A stretch of 64,000 nucleotides of DNA, from the NCBI RefSeq assembly GCF_000186865.1, contig NW_008705569.1, positions 1,443,399-1,507,398 on the forward strand. Direction: 5' to 3'. This stretch comes from Aureococcus anophagefferens (Eukaryota > Sar > Pelagophyceae > Pelagomonadales > Pelagomonadaceae). A model generated the notes under the pieces. The model was not told the origin of the DNA and made no database searches. It worked only from the letters and a program-made list of their open reading frames with translations. Shown here piece by piece: positions 35,798 to 44,866 of the stretch (its first letter is position 1; every line of letters begins with the position of its first letter). The translations under genes and the position numbers were made by a program.

Positions 35798-37771
35798 CTA
35801 AAGGTCGCTCGTCGCAATGGTGTCGCGCTCGACGTGGAAGGCCAGCGTGATCTGCTCGAAGGCCGGCCACGACTCCAGGTCCTCGGCGCTCGCCGGATAG
35901 GCTCCGTGCGACGCGCGAAGCGCCGCGCGGCCGTCCGCCGCGTACCACGCGCCCATGGGCCCGTGGATCTCCCGGAGCATGACGTCGACTTTTCCGCGTC
36001 CTCCACGGGTGAGTTGAAATCCAGCAGCCCCAGGGCCTATTAGGCGGCGCAGAGGCGGCTCAGGCTCTTGGTGAGTGACAACGGATGTTGGACTTTTCTG
36101 CGCAATGTCGTAGCTCAGCCAGTAGTCGAGCACGCGGCCGAAGACGTCGTCGGGAAGATCCGAGAGTAGCAGTTTCACGAACTTCTTGCCGACGATGCGC
36201 TTCTTCTTCTTCGCCGCGGGCTTGGCCTCGTCGTCGGCGACGGGCGCCGGCGAAAGCGCGACGGGCACGGGCGCGACGGGCGACGCGGACGGCGACCGCG
36301 CGGCCGCGACGCGCGAGCACGTCACGTATAGCGCCCCGGCCGCGGCCGCGGACGCGGGCGAAGGAAGCTGGATGCGGACCGGCGTAGCGACGACCGGCTC
36401 GGGCGCCGCCTCGGCGGCCGGCGGCGCCGCGGGGCTCGCCGGGGCGGCCTCGACGACCTCGGCCTCGGCCGGCGCGGCGTCGGCGTCGGTCTCCGGGGCG
36501 GCGGTCTCCGCGACGGCGGGCGCGTCCGCGACGGCGGGCGCGGGTCGGCACCGGGTCTTGATGGACTTGGGGCGCTTGCTCGCGTGCGCCGCGTCGCCGT
36601 CACCGGTATCTCTGGCCGCGCAGATCGTCGACCCGTGCATCAGCGTCGCAGCCGACGTCTCGATCGTTTTGGATTCATAAGCTGTCCTAAGACTCCACAT
36701 GTACCCCAGCTGTGAGTCCTGCCACGACTTGAACGCGCCGTATCGCTCGACATCCAAGAGGAATCGGAGCAATTCGAGTTTAGCCGGCTGCAATTTACTT
36801 CCGCGACGGAAACGGTTAAGCTCCGCAGTGAGAGCATCTTCGATGTAGCTGCTGAGCGAAATGTGGTCATGGGATCCTACGAAGATGAGGTTACTGTGGT
36901 GGACGATAAGGTCGGACCGAATGAGTAAGAAAATAGTGCCGTAGTAATCTGGTATAGGTCGACTACAGGCGGGTACATAGGCGTGACGACTGAGACGGAT
37001 TCTGGCGATGGCGCAGCGAAACGCGTGCGCGATCTGCCGTGAAGAATAGCAATACGCGCGGAGCAGATGCGCGATCGCGCCGGTGTGACCGTGTCTCACG
37101 GAAACTTTTAGAGCGGTGTGGTCCGGCGAGCGGACTGCGTCGTCGCAGCAGCCAGCGAGCAATTTGATGCATTCGACGCATCCGCCAGCCGCCGCGTAGT
37201 GCAGAGGCGAGACACAGCGGTTGACCTGGACGACGCGCAAACCAGGAACGCGGGCGTAGGGCCATGGCACGGTGTCCTGCTTGGAATTTGTGTCCTTGTA
37301 CCTGAGGCACAGTCGCAGGAGTTCGCTGCGTCGGTCCAACGCCGCAAACGTGATGACATCCACGAGGTGCGGCCCTGATGTACTGTCGAATAGCTGGAAT
37401 TGGTCATGTTGAGATTCACCCAGAGTTGGTAACAGATGGCCAATGTAGAACTCCTCGCGCGTCACGCTGACGACACCAAGCTCGAAGAACGGACGTAGCG
37501 ACGTCAGGCTCTGCCTTTCGTCGGTGGCGCGTCCGCTTTGGTCGCTAAGGCGCAGCGCGCATTTGACGGCCGCGGCAAAAGGCGTGGGTTGGAAGATCGT
37601 GAAGCTGAGATCTCTCGCTCTGAGTTCATTGTCACGATACTGTCGGAGCCGCTCTTTGAGATGGGCAGTGGTCGCTGCACAACCGCTGCCGCAACGGGCG
37701 GCAGCGTAGAGTGCGTGGCGTTGATTCACTAGCAAAGGGCGCTCGTCAGTCCGTGAGCCATTGGGCATCAT
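35798..37771 (-). CDS. ankyrin-repeat protein with F-box-like C-terminal segment
   Basis: 657 aa from two consecutive ATG codons. Residues ~190-255 form about two ankyrin repeats (SPLHYAAAGGCVECIKLLAG, HTALKVSVRHGHTGAIAHLL). Residues ~420-530 are Ala/Pro/Glu-rich and encoded by markedly GC-richer DNA (about 36180-36560). At ~530-560 a basic KKKKRIVGKKFVKLL precedes LPDDVFGRVLDYWL, which resembles an F-box. The last ~90 residues are unrecognised. An adaptor for ubiquitin ligation is possible. The GC-rich centre may be an acquired host segment. Confidence 0.5.
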   Translation of the reverse strand: MMPNGSRTDERPLLVNQRHALYAAARCGSGCAATTAHLKERLRQYRDNELRARDLSFTIFQPTPFAAAVKCALRLSDQSGRATDERQSLTSLRPFFELGVVSVTREEFYIGHLLPTLGESQHDQFQLFDSTSGPHLVDVITFAALDRRSELLRLCLRYKDTNSKQDTVPWPYARVPGLRVVQVNRCVSPLHYAAAGGCVECIKLLAGCCDDAVRSPDHTALKVSVRHGHTGAIAHLLRAYCYSSRQIAHAFRCAIARIRLSRHAYVPACSRPIPDYYGTIFLLIRSDLIVHHSNLIFVGSHDHISLSSYIEDALTAELNRFRRGSKLQPAKLELLRFLLDVERYGAFKSWQDSQLGYMWSLRTAYESKTIETSAATLMHGSTICAARDTGDGDAAHASKRPKSIKTRCRPAPAVADAPAVAETAAPETDADAAPAEAEVVEAAPASPAAPPAAEAAPEPVVATPVRIQLPSPASAAAAGALYVTCSRVAAARSPSASPVAPVPVALSPAPVADDEAKPAAKKKKRIVGKKFVKLLLSDLPDDVFGRVLDYWLSYDIAQKSPTSVVTHQEPEPPLRRLIGPGAAGFQLTRGGRGKVDVMLREIHGPMGAWYAADGRAALRASHGAYPASAEDLESWPAFEQITLAFHVERDTIATSDL

Positions 37772-38293
37772 GTCGCCCAGCGCCGATGCTCTGGCGGTGA
37801 CCGGATAGGCTTCTCATGCGCTGCTAGCAACTTAATTGGGCAGCCCCGGCATCTTGCCGATGCGAAAAGATCTTGCACGGCAACCGACGGTACCTTCCTA
37901 AGCCAGCCGGTCCTGCCGCAAAATACGGGCGTGACACGTCGCCCGTGCGCCAGACGAGGGTCACCTGGCTCGTGGGCGACGCGTGATAGAGCTAGCTCGG
38001 GCCACGCGAGCGAGCCGAACGCGTCCGTGCTCGGCGCACAGACTCGAGTTCGACGCCGGCGCGTGCCCGCCGTAGTCTCATCTTAGCAACGCGACATCGC
38101 GACGGCCGGTTACTATGATATAAGGCGCGAGCGGGGTGCGCCGGGGCGGCTGGTCCTAATGCGACGCGCGATCGGGCAAGGCAGCGCGTTGACGGGATTT
38201 AGTAGCCATGATCTCGCATTCACGCGATGCGTTGATTGACGTGGATAGTCGACTCACGACGCGGCAGAGCACGCTGTGCAGGCGATAACAGCG
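37772..38293. other. intergenic, no gene seen
   Basis: 522 bp with GGGCAGCCC at 37838-37846 close to the upstream side of the ankyrin gene. No credible coding sequence. Confidence 0.4.
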
Positions 38294-38311
38294 CTAGTAA
38301 TCGGAGTCGAT

Positions 38312-38350
<39 letters not shown>

Positions 38351-40074
38351 TTCGTCGTCTTCGATGTGCGGAGGGGCAGCATTCATGACCAACGGACGGG
38401 TAACGAGTGCGAGGCGAGGGATCGCGCGTTCGCTAAAGCCGTCGAAGCGAGCGTCGCGCGCGCCGGGCGCGCCCTCGGGCTCGTCCCACACACGGGCGAC
38501 GGTCCGCAACGGCGCGGGGACGGAGCTCAGAAAACTCACCGCGGTGGCGGGCAAGGTGAGGGCGAAGGCACCCTGGTTGCGATACACGTGCTCGTTCGTC
38601 AGGCCGGTGCCTCGGAGCCGCACAGGAACGCAGGAGTCATCCTGAAGGTCGACTGGCTGGTCGTAGGGTGTCGGCAACGGAGGCGTGGGGTCTGCGTACA
38701 TGATGTCGGCGTTGGGCCTGAGTAGGAAGACCTTTTCTTTTGTCGCAAGTTGAGGATCCTCGGCGTGCACGTCGACGTGAGTCGCGAGATCGCGCACGTA
38801 CGTATCTAGAAGCTGCGGTTCGGGCAGCTCTAGCGCCAAAATATCACGAACAAACCTCTGACGAACGACTAACAGCCGGAAATTTGGGCCGCCACGGATG
38901 GGACACCGTTCGAAGTCCGGACGGTACTGACCGCGCCACGGCTGAATGTGAGAGAGAGGAAAATTACTCTCCGGCGGCACAACCAAACTCCATTTTGCAA
39001 AGGCTGCCCCGGAACGCGTCCACTCCGCGTGACCTTGTTCGCTGTGTCGAGTTTCGCAGTTCGAAGCGTAGTCTCGATCGGCGTGCGAAAAATCGACGTC
39101 GTGGGTCAGACGATGCATGTACGCGTCGACGTCGCGGAGGCACGGAACGAGCAAACGGAGCGACAAACCGACGTCGGCGAGCACGCTCGAGCTCGGAGTA
39201 GTTCCGCTCATCTTTTGAAAGACTATGACGCAAATTGCCGCACCGATGACCACCGGCCGCCAAGCAAGCGTCTTGACGTCCAGAAGAAGGAGATCGGCGA
39301 GGTAGAGCCCGTAAGCGTATCCGGCATCGTCGACGTCGCCGAAGATCTGAAGCAGCCGATGGGTTTCTTCTCGAATGGTTAGAGGGAGCGGCAACTGCCG
39401 CATCTGGTCGATGATTGGCGTAACGAGCTGGTCCGTGATCGTGACGTCGTGGAAAAAGGGGCGGAACTGTAGGTAACCTTGCTGGAGCTGGTAGTCGCTG
39501 AGTGGAGCCACGCTGCTCTGGTCTGCTGCTACGCGCAAAGCCGCGATCACGACGCAGTGCATAGCCAACGGCCAGTTGGTTTTCGCCGACTCGCCTAGGT
39601 CGATGCGGAAGTGGCCTTGGCGAAACTCCGGTTCGGCCGCTAGGAACGCGTCGAACAGAGCTACAGCCAAAGGGGCCGTCCAGCGAGTAGAGAATCCGTC
39701 TCGCAGCTCGGACCCGATGTCGTCGGGGTAGTCGTACGGTTCGCTCGAATGTTCGATCGCATGGACCTCGCTGACCTACACGGAGGCCGTACGCGGCCGT
39801 CGACGGCGGCAGCGCCGGGCCAACGCAAAAGATCAGTTCGACGAAGATGGCACGATCCCCGGGGCCGTGGAATCGTTCCGAGTCGGGTGGCTCGCAAACA
39901 TGAGGCTTGGTCGCGTACGCCGGGAAATCGGGGAGTTCTCGTTGCACAAGCTGGGCTGCCGAGTACCTGAATCCGGTGCATGAAAATCGAGCAGTCAGGT
40001 TCTCTCCCAAAGCGCCGACGACACGGGCTGCGCGTGTTGCTACTCTCGAGCGCCTCAGCACGCGGTACGTCCAT
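38294..40074 (-). CDS. cyclin-like protein, spliced, N-terminus unresolved
   Basis: The last exon is 38294-39775. A 49-nt GT-AG intron (39776-39824) joins AIFVELIFC in phase 0 to VSEVHAIEHSSEPYDYP and removes a stop. Two helical boxes resemble a cyclin fold: WTAPLAVALFDAFLAAEPEF ... CVVIAALRVAADQ, and LTIREETHRLLQIFGDV ... WRPVVIGAAICVIVFQKM. The C-terminus ends with a poly-Asp tract encoded by GTC repeats on the plus strand (about 38308-38352). Upstream of 39960 the frame has no ATG; a further short exon from an ATG near 40074 is likely. No kinase-binding signature beyond the fold can be shown. Confidence 0.45.
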
Positions 40075-40442
40075 GTCGCGCAGCTGGCGAGCTTCGTGCT
40101 CGTCGGCGTCGGGGCTGCCCGACAGTCGGCTGCCCCAAAAAATTTCGTAGATTTTTGGCACGATGTGCCAATAGATACCAAGGACATCATCGACCTAAAC
40201 GACGCCCTAGCGAACGGCAACGATGCTGGCAACGGAAATTAGAAGTCTGGCCGACTAGGCGTCTGCTACCTTAAGGGGGGGGATCGGCGGAGAGGCGGGG
40301 CTGCGAAGCCTACGTGACGCCTAGCGCCAGCCACTAGACGCGCGTTGCACGAGGTTGTGAGAAAACGGGGGTAGTGAGCGCGGACGAGGCGTCCAACGCG
40401 GGCAGGCAAGATCGGACTTTGTGAGATCGTAGCAAAGGGGAC

Positions 40443-41132
40443 TCACGCGATAACGCTGTCGTCATCGTAGGAGCCGCCGTCGCTTTCGAGGGCTTCGTCG
40501 TCGACGTACGCAGAGTGCACTTCGCTCTCATCGTCGGAGTCTTCGATCCCGTTGAGGCGGCGGCGGCGTCGCAGTGGCTGCGAGGTCAGTTCGAGCGACG
40601 AGTGGCTGTCGTCGTCGTCGTCGTCGAGGCTGGAGTTTTCTTCATCGTCATAGGTGTCCGGGACGACAAAATCGTCACGCTTGTATCCATGTAGAAGAAC
40701 GGGAGCGAGCGGCGATGGCGGGCGATTATCATCGTTGTCCTCGTCGTCGCTCTCGCCGTCGAAGTGCGCCGTCAGCCGGGCGAGCTTTAACTTGGTTTTG
40801 AAGTCGAGGCGCGAACGGACGCCTACGACGATCGTCTGGTCAGTCAGAGCAGCGGCAATTTCGCCCAAATTCTCCGCGAGGTCCTCGAGATGCTCCTTAC
40901 GAGCTTCGAGCACGTTGAGGTCGTCACTCGGAGAGCCATCGCTGTAGACGACGTTCTTCCACGGCGCCTGTAAGAATTCTTTTGATGATGGCGAGAACAT
41001 GCACGCTGGATGTACCTTGTGATCAGCGCCGACTACGTCGGGGTGGCGACGCAGACGCCCAGACAGGGCTACGAGAGGGACGGTCGGCGACTCACACGTG
41101 TTCAGCGACGATGTCGCGTACAGCCGGGCCAT
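40443..41132 (-). CDS. acidic protein of unknown function
   Basis: 229 aa from the ATG at 41132 (MARLYATSSLNTCES). The first half has charged helical segments (ARKEHLEDLAENLGEIAAAL, RLDFKTKLKLARLT). The second half is strongly acidic with Asp runs and a basic RRRRR patch between them. No family recognised. Possibly a histone-binding or nuclear acidic protein judging by charge only. Confidence 0.45.
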   Translation of the reverse strand: MARLYATSSLNTCESPTVPLVALSGRLRRHPDVVGADHKVHPACMFSPSSKEFLQAPWKNVVYSDGSPSDDLNVLEARKEHLEDLAENLGEIAAALTDQTIVVGVRSRLDFKTKLKLARLTAHFDGESDDEDNDDNRPPSPLAPVLLHGYKRDDFVVPDTYDDEENSSLDDDDDDSHSSLELTSQPLRRRRRLNGIEDSDDESEVHSAYVDDEALESDGGSYDDDSVIA

Positions 41133-41270
41133 CGCGTCCCTAACACGTTCGGGCTGCCACTGCACGATGAGATCACCATGATGGCTAGATCCCCTGCACT
41201 TTTAGCCGGGGGTAATTGCGACGATGCGACTCGGATTGCTCCATTGAGCGAGCGAGTGGTAGGAACTTAG

Positions 41271-41464
41271 AGAGGGAACCTTACAGCCCCGCGGCATACG
41301 CGGCGCGCACCAGGTAAGAGGGCGTCGCCGGAGGCGGCCAGTCGATCGTCGCGTGCCAAGAGGCGAGCAAGACGAGGACGGACCGTGCGGCACGGGCGCT
41401 CGGGAGGCGCCGGCAGCGCGGATTCGCGACGCCGGGCAACGTGAGCGGCTGCTAAGGAGGAGGA
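41271..41464. repeat. intergenic repeat, copy 1
   Basis: About 190 bp, similar to 43127-43317. Shared blocks include GGCATAC, GACGTCGCCG/GGCGTCGCCG, CAGTCGA..CGCGTGC and CGCGACGCCGGGC ... GCGGCTGCTA. It lies just beyond the stop of the 41478 gene and ~140 bp before the start of the 41132 gene. Confidence 0.65.
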
Positions 41465-41477
41465 GGAATCGAGGGAT

Positions 41478-42995
41478 TTAGGCGACGCTGGCGTAGCACC
41501 CGTCGAAGAACGTAGACTCGTCGAAGCCAGCGGCCGCGCCTTTCTTGATGCCACCTATGACAAAATCGCAGAAAAAAGCATCGGTTTGCGCACTCCGCGT
41601 GAACTTGAACACAGACTCGGCGACGGCATACTCGCGCGAAGCGTCTGTCCCGCCCGAGGGCCGGACGTAGGACTCGCCGTTTTCGTAGGATTCGCCCTTG
41701 CGCATGAGGCGCAAGGCGATATCGTGAGTGTTGCTGGTCTTCGGCAGATAGGCGGCGAAGTTGCTGGCGAACTCGAGGGCCTCGCGGCCTGCCAAGTGCG
41801 CGAAGATGAGCTTGAGAACGCCAGCCGTCTTTCGGTAATATTGCATTGCGAAAGTGTCGTCGTCGGCGGCCTGGCCGTAAAGGAGGTCCACGTCGCCGTG
41901 ATAGACGCCGTCGGGCGTCTCGATCCATAGGTCGGCCGCCTTGAGACCCGGCACGCCGATGACGAAGCCCCGGAGCGCGTACTTGACGAGTCGCGACTCA
42001 TACGAGTAGGAGCGCCGAGTTGGAACGGCCAGATTCACCCGCGTCGCAAAGGCGCGCGCGCAGCGCCGCGTCGCGTATACGTTCTGGCCGTCGTAGAAGC
42101 AGCCGCAAACGTCGACGTCGAAAGCGCTGACGACGTCTGCGGGCGTATCGTGGAGGTTGAGGATGAACTGGACGACGCGCATCGGAGCCGGCAGCACGAC
42201 GGTGATGGTGTGCGGCGTGCGCAGAGCGAGCGCCGACGGCGCCGCGCTCTGGAACAGCGCGAAAAGGTGCTCGATCTTGCGGCGCGCCGCGTCGGCGTCG
42301 AGGCCGTAGAAGAAGACGTCGACGTCGCCCTCCTGCAACAACGCGGCGACCGGCGCCATCGGCGTCAGCGCGAGAACGACCGCGCCACCGGCGACGACGG
42401 AGTTGGCCCAGTCTTCGTCGTCGAACGCGCTGAATGCGCCCCCGGTGATGGTCTCGAAGCGGGCTTTGAAGTCCGCGAAGTCCGCGACGGTCGAGTCGCC
42501 GCAAAGCGTGCGCGGCGGCGGCTGCGGCAGTAGCCGCGGCGCCGCAAGCGCGACCGCGTTGATCGGCTCTGCTCGCGCAGCCGACGTCGGCGCGTCGCAG
42601 CTCGTGAAGTAGAAGAACGGCGCTCCGGAGGCACAGTGAACCGGTACGACCACGTTAGTCGCGGCCTCCGTCGGACCCCCGTCCGAACCGGCGCAGGCGA
42701 ACGTGCCCGAGTTGTTCCCTGCAGTCCGCTCTTCGAGTAGCGAATTAAGTCGTGGACCGCTCCCGTCGGGAGCGTCGCTAAACACGCAAGATTGGCGAGA
42801 TGACGACCACTCTGAGACAGGCGCCGGGGCGTCGCAAAAGAATTCTTTTGGTAATGTAGGCTCTGTGAATGCTAGATGTAGACGACGAGCCTCGAGTGAT
42901 TCACGTGGGGTAAGGAGACGCTCGATCGGAGACACGCGCGAGACTGCTGCCGAGTCGCAGGTCGGCGTCGACGTAGGCGCATTGGATGGCACCAT
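41478..42995 (-). CDS. nucleotidyltransferase-fold-like protein
   Basis: 505 aa. The N-terminal ~180 residues are low-complexity. Near residues 200-230 there is VVAGGAVVLAL followed by EGDVDVFFYGLD, the Gly-Gly and Asp-x-Asp pattern of polymerase-beta-type nucleotidyltransferases. Then HTITVVLPAPMRVVQFILNL, FDVDVCGCFYDGQNVYAT (a possible third acidic strand) and ESRLVKYALRGFVIGVPGL. A similar arrangement occurs in ankyrin proteins of amoebae, fungi and giant viruses as far as I recall. The substrate is unknown. Confidence 0.5.
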   Translation of the reverse strand: MVPSNAPTSTPTCDSAAVSRVSPIERLLTPRESLEARRLHLAFTEPTLPKEFFCDAPAPVSEWSSSRQSCVFSDAPDGSGPRLNSLLEERTAGNNSGTFACAGSDGGPTEAATNVVVPVHCASGAPFFYFTSCDAPTSAARAEPINAVALAAPRLLPQPPPRTLCGDSTVADFADFKARFETITGGAFSAFDDEDWANSVVAGGAVVLALTPMAPVAALLQEGDVDVFFYGLDADAARRKIEHLFALFQSAAPSALALRTPHTITVVLPAPMRVVQFILNLHDTPADVVSAFDVDVCGCFYDGQNVYATRRCARAFATRVNLAVPTRRSYSYESRLVKYALRGFVIGVPGLKAADLWIETPDGVYHGDVDLLYGQAADDDTFAMQYYRKTAGVLKLIFAHLAGREALEFASNFAAYLPKTSNTHDIALRLMRKGESYENGESYVRPSGGTDASREYAVAESVFKFTRSAQTDAFFCDFVIGGIKKGAAAGFDESTFFDGCYASVA

Positions 42996-43126
42996 GCGCC
43001 TCTAGCCGAGATGAGGGGCTGCTACTTCACGATGCGATGCACTATAAGGCTAACATTGAATGTTGCCTATATTTACCAAGGGGGATCGCGCAGCCTGATT
43101 CGAGGAGCGAGAGACGGGTGAGAATT

Positions 43127-43317
43127 TAGGGGGGAACTAGCAGCCCATGGCATACAACGGGACGCCTCGGGTAGGAGGACGTCGCCGAATACGGGCAGTC
43201 GACCGGCGCGTGCGAGAAGGCAGGCGGGCGGAGGACGTCGAGAGCGCATGTGCACGGCTAGCACCGGCGGCGCGGGATCGCGACGCCGGGCCATCGCGCG
43301 CGGCTGCTAGGGTGGGG
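43127..43317. repeat. intergenic repeat, copy 2
   Basis: Diverged second copy of the block at 41271-41464, again located between the stop of one minus-strand gene (43399) and the start of the next (42995), ~130 bp from that start. Confidence 0.65.
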
Positions 43318-43398
43318 TGTGGGTTGATGGCCTCGAGCGCGCGCGTTCGCGACGTGCCGAGGGGCGGACGTCGGATCACGTCGACGAGACCGGACCGT

Positions 43399-44517
43399 CT
43401 AGGGAAGGCTGACGACCTTCACGCCGTTCTGCTGGAGAAAAGCTTTCACGTTCATTTGGTGCTCGGCAAGCTCGGCCGGATCGGTGAAGGAATCGCAGCT
43501 CTGCATGATGCCCTTGTGCTTCAGCATGACCACGTCGAACGCGATGGGCGGATGAGCAAAGTCGGTCGCGGTGCGCACGAGGAGGTGGTGGGCCGGGATC
43601 GCATTGATTACATTGATCTTGTTGCGGAAGGGCACCACCTTCACCTCGACGCAGGCGTCATCAGCAAGCGTCTGGGTTTCGAGCAGGTCGAACTTGAAGT
43701 TGCTCTCGTCGAGCTCGTATTGGGTAAGCTGCTCGAGCGCCGCGGCAACCTTGGCGATGTTTGCACGAAGCTCGCGCTTCGACTTGCCGCGGAGGTAGAA
43801 GGCGTGCTTCTCGTTGGTGATGATGGGGACGAAGACGTCGCCCAGGCCTTCGAGGGCCGTAAAATCAGAGTGCCGCAGGGGCTTGTCGTCATGGGGGTCG
43901 ACCTTCTCGAGCGCGCACATCTTAACCTGCGGCGTCCCGCCAGACTTAGAATAGCTGGATTCAGTAAACTCGAATTTGACGAGAAGACTCTCGCGGCCGC
44001 TCGGGTCATGCTTCGTGAGCAGGACCATGCCCGCCTCGTCGATCTTCATCCCCGACCGCTCGATCAGATCCTTGAAGACGCGCTTGTGGTGCGGCGTGTG
44101 CATGTCATGGAGGAGCTTGAATTGCCAATTTTTTGCCTTGCCATTTTCGCGGTCGCGGGGGTAGAGCATGCCGATGCCGTTTTCGCTAGGCTTGGTCTTG
44201 CTCGTCTTCAGCCCTTCGTTTTTGACGATCTCCATCAGCTTTGACATCCCCAACGTCGGTTCAGGACCGACGTAAATGAGCTTGTCGGTTGCATCGACGC
44301 GGATTTGGATTGCAGGATTAGCTTCGATCGCCATGCGCGTGGCCTGCTGATCGGCATCGTACTGTTCTGCCAAAAAATCTATCGACTCTGGGCTGTCCCG
44401 ATCCTCTTCGACCTCGTCGGTCTCGAAGAGCGCCGTGACGGGGGCGGCGGAGGAAGCGGCGGGGGCGCCGGATCGGGTGCGCTTTCCCGACGAGTTCTTC
44501 TGGGACGACTTCGACAT
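43399..44517 (-). CDS. unknown protein
   Basis: 372 aa from the ATG at 44517 (MSKSSQKNSSGKRTRSG, a basic nuclear-signal-like start). An acidic linker follows, then a mixed alpha/beta body (QIRVDATDKLIYVGPE, MVLLTKHDPSGRESLLVKF, VKVVPFRNKINVINAIPAH). No domain recognised. The reading frame is clean and long. A TTTTTGGGGCTGCGC element lies ~35 bp upstream. Confidence 0.55.
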   Translation of the reverse strand: MSKSSQKNSSGKRTRSGAPAASSAAPVTALFETDEVEEDRDSPESIDFLAEQYDADQQATRMAIEANPAIQIRVDATDKLIYVGPEPTLGMSKLMEIVKNEGLKTSKTKPSENGIGMLYPRDRENGKAKNWQFKLLHDMHTPHHKRVFKDLIERSGMKIDEAGMVLLTKHDPSGRESLLVKFEFTESSYSKSGGTPQVKMCALEKVDPHDDKPLRHSDFTALEGLGDVFVPIITNEKHAFYLRGKSKRELRANIAKVAAALEQLTQYELDESNFKFDLLETQTLADDACVEVKVVPFRNKINVINAIPAHHLLVRTATDFAHPPIAFDVVMLKHKGIMQSCDSFTDPAELAEHQMNVKAFLQQNGVKVVSLP

Positions 44518-44866
44518 CGTTTGTCGTTGCTTGCGCTCTGTGAATGGAGCGCAGCCCCAAAAATCTGCGCAAAAAAAGAATGCACCTCGAAGATTGCGAA
44601 TAGATGAGAGCTACGTTGAAATCGCGATCTAAGATACGTGAAGAAATCCATCGGGCACTCTGCCCGGTGGCACGCGTAGGCTCACGATGGACGAGTCGAG
44701 ATCGCAGATGTTAGGTGTAGAATAGAAGTAGGGGGCACGAGGCCGCTTTGTCGAGCGCGTGCCTAGACGTAAGCGGGGAGGGAGGTGCCCAAGCCCACCT
44801 AGCGGGTGTCGTCCACGGGGTTGACGTACGTGGATGCAACGAGCGCAGCTCAGACCCGGCGTGCTA
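44518..44866. other. intergenic, no gene seen
   Basis: 349 bp; holds the putative promoter element near 44540-44565 and nothing else recognised. Confidence 0.4.

Noticed and set aside
38308..38352. GTC repeat as a regulatory microsatellite
   Set aside because: It encodes the poly-Asp tail of the cyclin-like protein, so it is coding low complexity.
40075..40232. Start of the cyclin-like gene at 40161 or 40232
   Set aside because: These frames run through two GGGCTGCCC-type promoter elements (40112-40137) and do not connect to the cyclin frame without further splicing.
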